Below the pieces are notes generated by a model. It was not told the origin of the DNA and did no database searches. It was given only the letters and a program-made list of their open reading frames with translations. A program made the translations under genes and the position numbers. 64,000 bases of DNA, taken from NCBI RefSeq assembly GCF_036030735.1, contig NZ_CP107928.1, positions 2,294,001 to 2,358,000 of the forward strand, written 5' to 3'. The stretch's first letter is position 1; each line of letters starts with the position of its first letter. Shown here piece after piece: positions 49,551 through 57,938 of this stretch. Source of the DNA: Streptomyces sp. NBC_00425. Lineage in GTDB: Bacteria > Actinomycetota > Actinomycetes > Streptomycetales > Streptomycetaceae.

Positions 49551-50756
49551 ATGGCGCGACTCGCCCAGACCGCCGGTCTGACCGACATCCAGCAGGAGAT
49601 CCTCTCCACCGTCCGCGACTTCGTGGACAAGGAGATCATCCCGGTGGCCACCGAGCTGGAGCACCGCGACGAGTACCCGCAAGCGATCGTCGACGGCCTC
49701 AAGGAGTTGGGCCTGTTCGGTCTGATGATCCCCGAGGAGTACGGCGGTCTGGGCGAGTCGCTCCTCACCTACGCCCTGTGCGTCGAGGAGATCGCCCGCG
49801 GCTGGATGTCGGTCTCCGGCATCATCAACACCCACTTCATCGTGGCGTACATGCTCAAGCAGCACGGCACGCAGGAGCAGAAGGACCACTACCTGCCGCG
49901 CATGGCGGCCGGCGACGTCCGGGGCGCGTTCTCGATGTCGGAGCCGGGTCTCGGCTCGGACGTGTCGGCGATCACGTCGAAGGCGGTGAAGGACGGTGAG
50001 GAGTACGTCCTCAACGGCCAGAAGATGTGGCTGACGAACGGCGGAACGTCGTCCCTGGTGGCCGTTCTCGTGCGAAGTGACGAAGGACACCCCGAGGGGA
50101 CGGCCCCCCACAAGTCGATGACCACCTTCCTCATCGAGAAGGAGCCCGGCTTCGGGGAGGTCCGCCCCGGCCTGACCATCCCGGGGAAGATCGACAAGAT
50201 GGGCTACAAGGGGGTCGACACCACCGAGCTCATCATGGACGGCCTGCGGCTTTCCCCCGACAGCGTGCTCGGCGGGGCCACCGGCCGAGGTTTTTACCAA
50301 ATGATGGACGGCGTCGAGGTGGGTCGCGTGAACGTCGCGGCGCGTGGCTGCGGCGTCGCTCAGCGTGCCTTCGAGCTGGGCGTCCGGTACGCCCAGCAGC
50401 GCCACACCTTCGGCAAGCCGATCGCCCAGCACCAGGCCATCCAGTTCAAGCTGGCCGAGATGGCTACCAAGGTCGAGGCCGCGCATGCGATGATGGTGAA
50501 CGCCGCACGCAAAAAGGACTCCGGAGAACGAAACGACCTCGAGGCAGGGATGGCGAAGTACCTCGCCTCCGAGTACTGCAAGGAGGTCGTGGAGGACTCC
50601 TTCCGGATCCACGGTGGCTACGGCTTCTCCAAGGAGTACGAGATCGAGCGCCTCTACCGCGAGGCCCCGATGTTGCTGATCGGTGAAGGCACCGCCGAAA
50701 TCCAGAAAATGATCATCGGGCGCCGGTTGCTCGAGGAGTATCGGTTCCAGGGCTGA
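49551..50756 (+). CDS. mcd: Acyl-CoA dehydrogenase (methylsuccinyl-CoA dehydrogenase role)
   Basis: 401 aa FAD flavoprotein. Motifs: GLMIPEEYGGLGESLLTYAL, AFSMSEPGLGSDVSAI, LNGQKMWLTNGG, RHTFGKPIAQHQAIQFKLAE, IHGGYGFSKEYEIERLYREA with the catalytic Glu in the LIGEGTAEIQK region. In the context it oxidises methylsuccinyl-CoA to mesaconyl-CoA. Rhodobacter Mcd is longer (about 550 aa); this is normal ACAD length, so the substrate is inferred from the operon. The start is 2 nt after the stop of the MaoC gene with GGAGAAG upstream. Confidence 0.9.
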   Translation: MARLAQTAGLTDIQQEILSTVRDFVDKEIIPVATELEHRDEYPQAIVDGLKELGLFGLMIPEEYGGLGESLLTYALCVEEIARGWMSVSGIINTHFIVAYMLKQHGTQEQKDHYLPRMAAGDVRGAFSMSEPGLGSDVSAITSKAVKDGEEYVLNGQKMWLTNGGTSSLVAVLVRSDEGHPEGTAPHKSMTTFLIEKEPGFGEVRPGLTIPGKIDKMGYKGVDTTELIMDGLRLSPDSVLGGATGRGFYQMMDGVEVGRVNVAARGCGVAQRAFELGVRYAQQRHTFGKPIAQHQAIQFKLAEMATKVEAAHAMMVNAARKKDSGERNDLEAGMAKYLASEYCKEVVEDSFRIHGGYGFSKEYEIERLYREAPMLLIGEGTAEIQKMIIGRRLLEEYRFQG

Positions 50757-50769
50757 TTGTCCGGGTTGG

Positions 50770-50800
50770 GGGTGTTTTCTTCGAGAAGAAGATCACACCC
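50770..50800. terminator. Hairpin after the ethylmalonyl-CoA operon
   Basis: GGGTGT pairs with ACACCC, and inside it TTCTTC pairs with GAAGAA around a GA. It lies 14 nt after the mcd stop and before psd. No terminal T-run. Confidence 0.5.
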
Positions 50801-50926
50801 TGTCAACTTCCCTGTGCCGTCGACTCGGCTTCTTGACTTACCCAGTTGTGGCCCCGAACCGCTACGATCGCGGAAAGCCGCCGTCCCCCCGTCGAAGCGC
50901 GGCATCATCCGCTACGAAGGTCATCC

Positions 50927-51583
50927 ATGCCCCACAGCCAAACCTCTGCACACCGCGACAGCCTGGTAGGCGCACGCCTCGCGCGCGGAGCATCGCCGTG
51001 GCTTCTGCCGACCGTCGCCACCGCAGCCGTCAGCCTTCTGCGCGCCCGCCGCTCGGGCGCCGCCAAGGCCGTCGCCGTGCCCGCCACCGCTCTCGCGGCG
51101 GGCATGCTGTGGTTCTTCCGCGACCCCGAGCGAGAGATCGCGGAGGGCCGGGTCATCTCCCCCGCCGACGGTGTGGTGCAGAGCATCATGCCGTGGAAGG
51201 ACGGGCGCACCCGGGTCGCGATCTTCATGAGCCCGCTCAACGTCCACGTCAACCGCGCGCCGCTGGCCGGCACCGTGACGTCGGTCGAGCACATCCCCGG
51301 CGGATTCGTGCCGGCGTTCAACAAGGAGAGCGAGAACAACGAGCGCGTCGTCTGGCACTTCGACACCGAGCTCGGTGACATCGAGATGATCCAGATCGCC
51401 GGAGCCGTGGCCCGCCGCATCGTCCCCTACATCCCCGAGGGCACGAAGGTCGAGCAGGGCGAGCGGATCGGCCTGATCCGCTTCGGCTCGCGCGTCGACA
51501 TCTACCTGCCCGAGGGCGTGGACGTCGCGGTCGAGGTGGGGCAGAAGACCGTGGCAGGGGTGACTCGCATTGACCGTGATTGA
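50927..51583 (+). CDS. psd: Phosphatidylserine decarboxylase
   Basis: 218 aa, the short (archaeal/actinobacterial) type. One or two hydrophobic helices at the N-terminus (WLLPTVATAAVSLL; AVAVPATALAAGMLWFFRD). VISPADGVVQSI, FMSPLNVHVNRAPLAG, PAFNKESENNERVVWHFDTE. The self-cleavage site is RFGSRVD, where Gly-Ser yields the pyruvoyl group. It makes phosphatidylethanolamine from phosphatidylserine at the membrane. CGAAGG precedes ATG 50927. Overlaps pssA. Separated from mcd by 170 nt and a hairpin. Confidence 0.95.
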   Translation: MPHSQTSAHRDSLVGARLARGASPWLLPTVATAAVSLLRARRSGAAKAVAVPATALAAGMLWFFRDPEREIAEGRVISPADGVVQSIMPWKDGRTRVAIFMSPLNVHVNRAPLAGTVTSVEHIPGGFVPAFNKESENNERVVWHFDTELGDIEMIQIAGAVARRIVPYIPEGTKVEQGERIGLIRFGSRVDIYLPEGVDVAVEVGQKTVAGVTRIDRD

Positions 51584-52424
51584 CCCGGAGACCCAGGCGG
51601 GCTGGGTGCCCGAAGCCGACGAGGTGGACGACGAGGAGGAGATGCCGCTCTCCCTGCGTCTGTCGATAGCGGACACGCTCACCCTCGGCAACGCGACGTG
51701 CGGCTTCATGGCGGTGTACTTCACCACCACCGGCATCCTGATCCCGCACCTCACCGGCAGCCAGGAATCCGGCATGGCCCGCCACAGCGCGGCCACGGCG
51801 GTCATCCTGATGCTCTGTGCGGCGATCTTCGACCTCTTCGACGGTCTGGTCGCGCGCAAGCTGCGCTCCTCGCCGATGGGCGCGGAGCTGGACAACCTGT
51901 CGGACCTGATCAGCTTCGGTCTGGCGCCGGCGTACTTCGTCCTGGTCTACGGCATGGTCGCCGACGACGCCCATCAGCGGGTTGCGGCGGTCGGCGCGAT
52001 CGTGGTCCTGCTGGCGGTGGTGCTCAGGCTCGCGAGATTCTCGTGCGTCACCGTCAAGGACGGCACCTTCCAGGGCATGCCGTCGCCGTTCGGCGCGCTC
52101 ACGGTGGTCTCGATCGTGCTGCTCGGCCTGCCGTTCGAGGCGACCCTGATGGCCATCCTGGGCACCGCGTGGCTGATGGTGAGCCGGGTCGAGTACCCCA
52201 AGCCGCGGGGCCGCCTCGCCGGTGCGGTGCTCATCTGGATCGTGCTGTCGATGGGTCTGCTGGCGGCCTGGGCGTTCGACGCCCCGAGCGGTCAGCTCCT
52301 GCTCCAGACGGGCTGCGCGCTGCAGCTGGTCATGGGTGCGGTCATCCCGCTGTTCGCCACGGCCCGCCGGGTGAACAACTTCCGCGACAACCGTCGCGAG
52401 GCCCGCGCGGGACAGCTGCCGTAG
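51570..52424 (+). CDS. pssA: CDP-diacylglycerol-serine O-phosphatidyltransferase
   Basis: 284 aa, about seven membrane segments. The CDP-alcohol phosphotransferase motif D-x2-D-G-x2-A-R-x8-G-x3-D-x3-D is complete at around 89-113 (DLFDGLVARK to LDNLSD). N-terminal stretch of about 25 acidic residues. It makes phosphatidylserine from CDP-diacylglycerol and serine, the substrate of Psd. Start is TTG 51570 or GTG 51576, both inside the psd 3' end, so the two are translationally coupled. Confidence 0.94.
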   Translation: MTVIDPETQAGWVPEADEVDDEEEMPLSLRLSIADTLTLGNATCGFMAVYFTTTGILIPHLTGSQESGMARHSAATAVILMLCAAIFDLFDGLVARKLRSSPMGAELDNLSDLISFGLAPAYFVLVYGMVADDAHQRVAAVGAIVVLLAVVLRLARFSCVTVKDGTFQGMPSPFGALTVVSIVLLGLPFEATLMAILGTAWLMVSRVEYPKPRGRLAGAVLIWIVLSMGLLAAWAFDAPSGQLLLQTGCALQLVMGAVIPLFATARRVNNFRDNRREARAGQLP

Positions 52425-52442
52425 CGCACACGCGGTCGTACG

Positions 52443-52486
52443 AAGGCGAAGGGCCCGAACCTGACGGTTCGGGCCCTTCGCCTTTT
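52443..52486. terminator. Strong rho-independent terminator after pssA
   Basis: 19-bp perfect arms with a TGAC loop and TTTT at the end, 19 nt after the pssA stop. The complementary side begins AAGG, so it can also stop the convergent glycerate kinase transcript. Confidence 0.95.
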
Positions 52487-52543
52487 CTGCCGTTGCGCTC
52501 TGCCGTCTGCGCTGCGCTCTGCCGTTGCGTGTGGCCTCGCCGG

Positions 52544-53695
52544 TCAGCTCAGGAAATCGCGGCCGATCCGTTCGGCGACGCGTTCCAGGATCGGGCCGGC
52601 CTCCGCGATGCATCTGGCGACGTCCGGCTCGACGTCGGTCAGCGGGTACGCCCGGCGGATCCCGGCCCGTCCCAGCTCCGCCGGCGGCAGCGCGAGGCGG
52701 CCGCAGACGGCGACGACCTCCTTGCCGGCGGCCCGGGCGGCGGCGGCGACGCCCGCGGGCGCCTTGCCGTGCAGGGTCTGCTCGTCCAGCGAGCCCTCAC
52801 CGGTGATCACCAGCTCGGCCCGCTCGAGCGCCGGCGCGAAGCCCAGCACGTCGAGCATGACCTCGATGCCCGCGCGGAAGCGGGCGCCGACCAGCAGCGC
52901 CCCGTAGCCGATGCCGCCCGCGGCGCCGGCGCCCGGCGCGTCGGCGTACCTGGCGGCCTGCGGCCCGACCGACGCCTCGAGCACGCGCGCGTAGTGCGTG
53001 AGCGCCGCGTCCAGCGACTCGACGTCGTGCGGCGAGGCGCCCTTCTGCGGCCCGTACACCGCCGGCGCGCCCTTGGGTCCGGTCAGCGGGTTGTCCACGT
53101 CGCTCGCCAGCACCAGTTCCACGGCGGCGAGGCGGGGGTCCAGCGCCGAGAGGTCCGCGCGGGCCAGCCGCGCGAGGCCGCCGCCGCCCGGCGCCACCGG
53201 CTCGCCGTCCTCGTCGAGGAACCGCGCACCGAGCGCCGAGAGCATGCCCGCGCCGCCGTCCGTGGTCGCGCTGCCGCCGACGCCGAACACGATCGTCGCC
53301 GCGCCGGCGTCGAGCGCGGCCCTCAGCAGCTCGCCCGAGCCGTACGTCGACGCCGTGAGCGGGGCGAGGACGCCGGCCGGGAGCCGTTGCAGTCCGCTCG
53401 CCTCCGCCATCTCCACCACCGCGGTGTCGCCGCGCACCGCGAACGCGGCCGTCACCTCCTGGCCGAGCGGCCCGGCGACCCGCACCTCCCTGCGGGCGAA
53501 CCCGGCCGCGACCGCCGCCGCCACCGTCCCGTCGCCGCCGTCCGCCACGGGCAGGGCCTCCACCTCGACGTCCGGCACGGCCCGGCGCAGCCCGGCCGTC
53601 ACCCGCTCGGCGACCTCCACGGCCGTCAGCGAGCCCTTGAACTTGTCCGCGGCCACGAGCACCCGTCGGGTGCCCTGCCGTGCAGCGTCCGCCAC
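52544..53695 (-). CDS. Glycerate kinase (GlxK/GarK family)
   Basis: 383 aa. Family motifs: VLVAADKFKGSLTAVEVAER, PVADGGDGTVAAAV, STYGSGELLRAALDAGAATI, GVGGSATTDGGAGMLSALGA, ASDVDNPLTG, GAAGGIGYGALLVGA, TGEGSLDEQTLHGKAPAGVA. It phosphorylates glycerate, completing glyoxylate assimilation. That fits the glyoxylate-yielding pathway across the terminator, though it is on the opposite strand. GTG 53695 has GGGGAT 8 nt upstream. Confidence 0.94.
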   Translation of the reverse strand: MADAARQGTRRVLVAADKFKGSLTAVEVAERVTAGLRRAVPDVEVEALPVADGGDGTVAAAVAAGFARREVRVAGPLGQEVTAAFAVRGDTAVVEMAEASGLQRLPAGVLAPLTASTYGSGELLRAALDAGAATIVFGVGGSATTDGGAGMLSALGARFLDEDGEPVAPGGGGLARLARADLSALDPRLAAVELVLASDVDNPLTGPKGAPAVYGPQKGASPHDVESLDAALTHYARVLEASVGPQAARYADAPGAGAAGGIGYGALLVGARFRAGIEVMLDVLGFAPALERAELVITGEGSLDEQTLHGKAPAGVAAAARAAGKEVVAVCGRLALPPAELGRAGIRRAYPLTDVEPDVARCIAEAGPILERVAERIGRDFLS

Positions 53696-53840
53696 CTTGC
53701 CATCCCCTTGCTCTCCGGGCCCCGCGCACGTCAGGGCCAGTCGCGCCGTTGTGACCTTAACCGCCGCGGGCCCGCGGCGTCATGCGGTGCCCGGCCCCTG
53801 GACCCGCCCCCGGCGCGGCCCCGCCGCGTACGCTTCCCTG

Positions 53841-54341
53841 ATGACTGCCTCCAGCACGCCCGGCTTCGCCGCGTACGTCGCCTCCCTGCCCCGTGTCCTG
53901 GCCGGCGCGGCCGCGTTGTTCCGCGACGCGCAGGGGCGGGTCCTCCTCGTCGAGCCGAACTACCGGGCCGGCTGGGCCCTTCCGGGCGGCACCATCGAGT
54001 CCGACGAGGGCGAGAGCCCGCGGCAGGGCGCGCGGCGCGAGACGCTCGAGGAGATCGGGCTCGACCGCGAGCTCGGCCGGCTGCTCGCGGTGGACTGGGT
54101 GCTCGGGGCGGACCGTCCGCCGCTGGTGGCGTACGTGTACGACGGCGGAGTCCTCGACGAGGACGACCTCGGGGCGATCCGGCTGCAGGAGACGGAGCTG
54201 CTGTCCTGGCGGCTGGTGCCGCGCGAGGAGCTCACCGACCACCTGCTCGGCGCACTGGGCCACCGGGTGCTGGCCGCGCTGGACGCCCTGGCCGACGGCT
54301 CGGTGACGGCCGAGCTGGAGAACGGCCGTCCCGCGCGTTGA
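53841..54341 (+). CDS. NUDIX hydrolase
   Basis: 166 aa. Nudix box: GGTIESDEGESPRQGARRET followed by LEEIGL, matching GX5EX7REUXEEXGU with minor change. Conserved WALPGG before it. Hydrolyses nucleoside diphosphate derivatives; the substrate is unknown. It is divergent from the glycerate kinase gene and convergent with the VapB-like gene. Confidence 0.92.
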   Translation: MTASSTPGFAAYVASLPRVLAGAAALFRDAQGRVLLVEPNYRAGWALPGGTIESDEGESPRQGARRETLEEIGLDRELGRLLAVDWVLGADRPPLVAYVYDGGVLDEDDLGAIRLQETELLSWRLVPREELTDHLLGALGHRVLAALDALADGSVTAELENGRPAR

Positions 54342-54357
54342 CCGTCGGCGGCGCCGC

Positions 54358-54558
54358 TCACCCCTCCACTTCGCGCTGCCTGCCGTCCACGTCCCGCAGC
54401 GCCTCGTCGCGGGCGGCGGTGCGGGCCTCCGTGCGGTGACCGCGTGCGATGTAGTCGCGCACGACCAGCTCGACGGCGTCCTGGGGGCTGCCCACACCGG
54501 TGAGCACCATGACCTCGACGACGAGTTCGGCGTCGAGCGAGACGGATACCTTGGCCAT
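54358..54558 (-). CDS. VapB-like (ribbon-helix-helix) protein, orphan
   Basis: 66 aa. Begins AKVSVSLDAELVVEVMVLTG, then SPQDAVELVVRDYIARG: the beta-strand then two helices of VapB/DUF2191-type antitoxins. The rest is a charged tail (REVEG). ATG 54558 is inside a longer frame that starts at 54699, but the fold starts here. No PIN-domain toxin is next to it on either side. It is between the convergent NUDIX gene and the divergent sirtuin gene. Confidence 0.7.
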   Translation of the reverse strand: MAKVSVSLDAELVVEVMVLTGVGSPQDAVELVVRDYIARGHRTEARTAARDEALRDVDGRQREVEG

Positions 54559-54640
54559 GCCGGGAAAGTAGCACCGTGCACCCCGCCCCGGAGGGGTAAT
54601 ACGCTCGCGGCCCCCGAAGGCCCGCTCTACGCTCGAACAC

Positions 54641-55375
54641 ATGAACAAGCCTCTTGTCGCCATCCTCAGCGGTGCGGGCATCTCCACCGATTCCGGCATC
54701 CCTGACTATCGGGGTCCGAACGGGCTGTGGCGGCGGGATCCGGAGGCGGAGAAGCTCGTCACCTACGAGTACTACATGGGCGTCCCGGAGATCCGGAGGC
54801 GCTCGTGGCAGATGCGGCGCACGAGCCAGGCGCTGAAGGCCCGTCCGAACGCCGCGCACCTCGCCGTCGCCGAGCTGGAGAAGTCCGGGGTCCCCGTGCG
54901 GGTGATCACCCAGAACGTGGACGGGCTCCATCAGCTCGCCGGTCTGTCCGGCCGCAAGGTCCTGGAGCTGCACGGCACCGCCCGCAGCGTCGTGTGCACG
55001 AGCTGCCGCGCCCGCGGGCCGATGGAGGACGCCCTCGCCCGCCTGGAGGCCGGCGAGGAGGACCCGCCCTGCCCGGAGTGCGGCGGCATCCTCAAGTCGG
55101 CGACCGTCATGTTCGGCGAGCGGCTCGACCCGGTCGTCCTCGGCGAGGCGCTCGCGATCAGCAAGGCCTGCTCGGTGTTCATCGCCGTCGGCACCAGCCT
55201 GCGTGTGCAGCCCGCCGCCGGACTCGCCGGCGTCGCCGCCGACCACGGAGCCCGCCTGGTCATCGTCAACGCCGAGCCGACCCCGTACGACGACATCGCC
55301 GACGAGGTGATCCGCGAGCCCATCGGGGCCGCGTTGCCTCAGCTCCTGCGCGACCTGGTGAAGGAGAGCGCGTAG
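54641..55375 (+). CDS. NAD-dependent deacetylase (sirtuin)
   Basis: 244 aa. Sirtuin core: LSGAGISTDSGIPDYRGPNG, TQNVDGLHQLAG, catalytic His in LELHGTARSVVC, four zinc Cys in CTSCRA and CPECGG, GTSLRVQPAAGL and IVNAEPTPYDD. It removes acetyl or acyl groups from lysine with NAD, controlling acyl-CoA synthetases in many bacteria. ATG 54641 has no strong ribosome-binding site; the gene faces the orphan VapB-like gene. Confidence 0.95.
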   Translation: MNKPLVAILSGAGISTDSGIPDYRGPNGLWRRDPEAEKLVTYEYYMGVPEIRRRSWQMRRTSQALKARPNAAHLAVAELEKSGVPVRVITQNVDGLHQLAGLSGRKVLELHGTARSVVCTSCRARGPMEDALARLEAGEEDPPCPECGGILKSATVMFGERLDPVVLGEALAISKACSVFIAVGTSLRVQPAAGLAGVAADHGARLVIVNAEPTPYDDIADEVIREPIGAALPQLLRDLVKESA

Positions 55376-55382
55376 GGCCCTT

Positions 55383-55425
55383 CCGGGCGGACCGTACGGC
55401 ACGCCCTAGAACAGGGTCCGCCCGG
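55383..55425. terminator. Bidirectional hairpin between sirtuin and ogt
   Basis: CCGGGCGGACC at 55383-55393 pairs with GGTCCGCCCGG at 55415-55425, loop 21 nt. Between two convergent stops, overlapping the ogt 3' end. Confidence 0.5.
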
Positions 55426-55903
55426 CCGCGGCGGAGCCGCTCTCGAACTCCAGCAGACGGCGTTTGCGGTGCAGGCCGCCGCCGTAGCCGGTGAGGCCGC
55501 CGCCGGCGCCGATCACGCGGTGGCACGGCACGATGATGCCGACGGGGTTCCGGCCGTTGGCGAGTCCCACCGCACGGGAGGCGCCCGGACTGCCGAGGGC
55601 TTCGGCGAGTTCGCCGTAACTGCGGGTCTCGCCGTAAGGGATCGTGCGCAGTCCGGCCCAGACGCTGCGCTGGAACGGGGTTCCGTGCAGGCGCAGTTCG
55701 AGAGTGAACTCCGTCAACTCGCCTGCGAAATAGGCCGTCAACTGCTCCTCGGCGGCGCCGAAACGCGTGTCGTCCCGGGAGCCGAAGTCCTCCTCGGGCG
55801 GCCGGTGCCGCTGGTCGGTCATGTAGAGGCCGCACAGGACGCCGTCGTCGGCGACGAGGGTGAGCGGGCCGTACGGACTGTCGATGATCGTGTGCTGCTT
55901 CAC
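55406..55903 (-). CDS. ogt: Methylated-DNA-protein-cysteine methyltransferase (Ogt)
   Basis: 165 aa. Active-site Cys in NPVGIIVPCHRVIGAGGGLT; helix-turn-helix part GETRSYGELAEALGSPGASR, AVGLANGRNP. It takes the methyl group from O6-methylguanine onto itself. Nine nt after the stop of the Ada-AlkA gene, so the two form an alkylation-repair operon. ATG 55903 follows GGAAGG. Full length for Ogt. Confidence 0.95.
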   Translation of the reverse strand: MKQHTIIDSPYGPLTLVADDGVLCGLYMTDQRHRPPEEDFGSRDDTRFGAAEEQLTAYFAGELTEFTLELRLHGTPFQRSVWAGLRTIPYGETRSYGELAEALGSPGASRAVGLANGRNPVGIIVPCHRVIGAGGGLTGYGGGLHRKRRLLEFESGSAAAGRTLF

Positions 55904-55912
55904 GGAACGTCC

Positions 55913-57403
55913 TTATACCGGAAGGAAGTTGATCGGGTGACTGTCGGTCGCCCAGAGGTACTGGACGGCGTACGCGCGCCAGGGACGCCAGCCGGCCGCC
56001 CGCGCGGTGAGCGCCGCCGGGGTCGAGGGCAGGCCCATCTCCTCGGCGGCGCGCCGGATTCCGAGGTCGGTGGGCAGGAAGGCGTCGGGGTCGCCCAGGG
56101 CGCGCATCGCGATGACGTCGGTGGTCCAGGGACCGAATCCGGGCAGCGCGAGGAGCCTTGCGCGGGCCTCGGCCCAGTCGCTCTCCGCGCCGAGGCGCAG
56201 GGTGCCGGCGGCGAGTTCGCGTACCAGGGTGGTGAAGGTGGCGCGGCGGGTGCGCGGCATGGCAAGGGACCCGGGATCGAGCTCGGCCAGGGCCTCGGGG
56301 GTCGGGAAGAGGTGGGTGAGGCCGCCTTCGGGATCGTCCACCGGGTCGCCGTGGGCGGTGACCAGGCGGGCGGCGTGGGTGCGGGCGGCCGCGGTGGACA
56401 CCTGCTGGCCGAGGACGGCACGGACGGCGGACTCCGCCTCGTCGACCGTGCGCGGCACCCGCCGGCCGGGCGCCTTGTCCACCAGGGGCGCGAGCAGCGG
56501 ATCGGTGCGCAGCTGGTCGTCGACGGCGACCGGGTCGGCGTCCAGGTCCAGCATCCGCCGGCAGCGGCTGATGGCCACGGTGAGATCGCGCAGGTCGCTG
56601 AGGGTGAGACGGCAGCCGATGTGGTCGGGGTTCGGGGTGAGCGCCACGACGCCGTGCCCGTACGGCAGCCGCAGCGTGCGCCGGAACGCCCCGTCCCGCC
56701 ACTCCTCGACGCCGGGGACGCCGGTCGCGGCGAGATGCCCGAACAGGTTGTCGGGGTTGAGGGGGGCGCGGAAGGGAAGGCGCAGGGCGAGCGTTCCGGG
56801 CGCCGCCGGGCGGGCCGGGGCGTCCTTGCGCGGGACGCGGGCGCGCAGTTCGCTCGGCGCGAGGGCGAAGACCTCGCGCACGGTGTCGTTGAAGGTGCGC
56901 ACGGAGGCGAAGCCGGCGGCGAACGCGACGTCCGCCATGGGGAGTCCGGTGGTCTCGATGAGGAGGCGGGCGGTCTGGGCGCGCTGGGCGCGGGCCAACG
57001 CCAGCGGTCCCGCGCCGAGTTCGCCGACGAGTTGACGTTCGATCTGGCGGGTGCTGTATCCCAGCCGGGCGGCGAGTCCGGGGACGCCCTCGCGGTCGAC
57101 GACGCCGTCCGCGATCAGCCGCATGGCCCGCGCGACCAGGTCGGCCCGCCGGTTCCACTCCGGGGAGCCGGGGCTGGTGTCGGGCCGGCAGCGCTTGCAG
57201 GCGCGGAAGCCCGCCTGCTGGCAGGCGGCGGCGCTCGGCCGGAACACCATGTTCTCCGGCTTGGGCGGTACCGCGGGGCAGCTCGGCCGGCAGTAGATTC
57301 CGGTGGTCAGGACCGCCGTGAAGAACCAGCCGTCGAAGCGCGCGTCCTTGGACCGGACGGCGCGCACACAGCGTTCGCGGTCGGTGTGCATCCCGTTCTG
57401 CAT
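55913..57403 (-). CDS. alkA: Bifunctional Ada-type regulator/AlkA DNA glycosylase
   Basis: 496 aa. N-terminal Ada zinc domain with four Cys (CRPSCPA, CKRC) which senses methylphosphotriesters. An AraC helix-turn-helix at about 90-180 (GLPMADVAFAAGFASVRTFN). C-terminal AlkA: HhH-GPD, ESAVRAVLGQQVSTAAARTH, ALPGFGPWTTDVIAMRALG with the Asp in LGDPDAFLP. It excises 3-methyladenine and likely activates its own operon with ogt. The start is ATG 57403 (MQNGMHTDRE) or ATG 57391. Upstream is a membrane protein gene 49 nt away on the same strand. Confidence 0.95.
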   Translation of the reverse strand: MQNGMHTDRERCVRAVRSKDARFDGWFFTAVLTTGIYCRPSCPAVPPKPENMVFRPSAAACQQAGFRACKRCRPDTSPGSPEWNRRADLVARAMRLIADGVVDREGVPGLAARLGYSTRQIERQLVGELGAGPLALARAQRAQTARLLIETTGLPMADVAFAAGFASVRTFNDTVREVFALAPSELRARVPRKDAPARPAAPGTLALRLPFRAPLNPDNLFGHLAATGVPGVEEWRDGAFRRTLRLPYGHGVVALTPNPDHIGCRLTLSDLRDLTVAISRCRRMLDLDADPVAVDDQLRTDPLLAPLVDKAPGRRVPRTVDEAESAVRAVLGQQVSTAAARTHAARLVTAHGDPVDDPEGGLTHLFPTPEALAELDPGSLAMPRTRRATFTTLVRELAAGTLRLGAESDWAEARARLLALPGFGPWTTDVIAMRALGDPDAFLPTDLGIRRAAEEMGLPSTPAALTARAAGWRPWRAYAVQYLWATDSHPINFLPV

Positions 57404-57452
57404 GGGTCCAGCATCGTCCGGGGAGCGGGCCGGCGCTGGCGAGAATCCGACA

Positions 57453-57938
57453 TCAACGTCGGGTGCCCCGGGCCGCTCCACGCTCCTGCCAGGAGACCAG
57501 CGACCAGATCACGAAGGCGTCGATCGCCATGACGACGACCGACCAGAGCGGCTCGTACGGCAGGAACAGGAACTGCAGGACCAGGCTCAGGGCGGCGAGG
57601 AAGACGCCGGTGAAGCGGGCCCAGGCCATCCCCCTGAGCAGGGCCGCGCCGGTGGCGGCGGCGAGGACGCCGAGCGCGAGGTGGATCCAGCCCCAGCCGG
57701 TGAGGCTGAGCTCGTAGACGTAGGAGCCGATACGGGCGTAGACGTCGTCCTCGGCGATGGCCGCGATGCCCTGGAGGACGGCGAGCACGCCGCCGCAGAG
57801 CATCAGGACGCCGGCGAAGACGATGCCGTCGCCGAGGCGTCCGTGACCCGGGTCGGGCGGGCGCGGCCCGCCGCGCGGAGCGGACCAGGCGGTGCCGATC
57901 TCGCCGTGCGGGTCGCCGGCCGGGGGGTGCGCGCTCAT
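57453..57938 (-). CDS. Small four-helix membrane protein (DUF7144-like)
   Basis: 161 aa. Four hydrophobic helices: IVFAGVLMLCGGVLAVLQGI; LTGWGWIHLALGVLAAATGA; WARFTGVFLAALSLVLQFLF; SVVVMAIDAFVIWSL. It ends in a short basic tail. Resembles the DUF7144 membrane proteins of actinobacteria (function unknown). ATG 57938 overlaps the stop of the upstream gene by 4 nt, so the two are co-translated. Confidence 0.8.
   Translation of the reverse strand: MSAHPPAGDPHGEIGTAWSAPRGGPRPPDPGHGRLGDGIVFAGVLMLCGGVLAVLQGIAAIAEDDVYARIGSYVYELSLTGWGWIHLALGVLAAATGAALLRGMAWARFTGVFLAALSLVLQFLFLPYEPLWSVVVMAIDAFVIWSLVSWQERGAARGTRR

Noticed and set aside
50833..50868. Promoter TTGACT...TACGAT for psd
   Set aside because: The two boxes are 24 nt apart, too far for a normal sigma-70 promoter.
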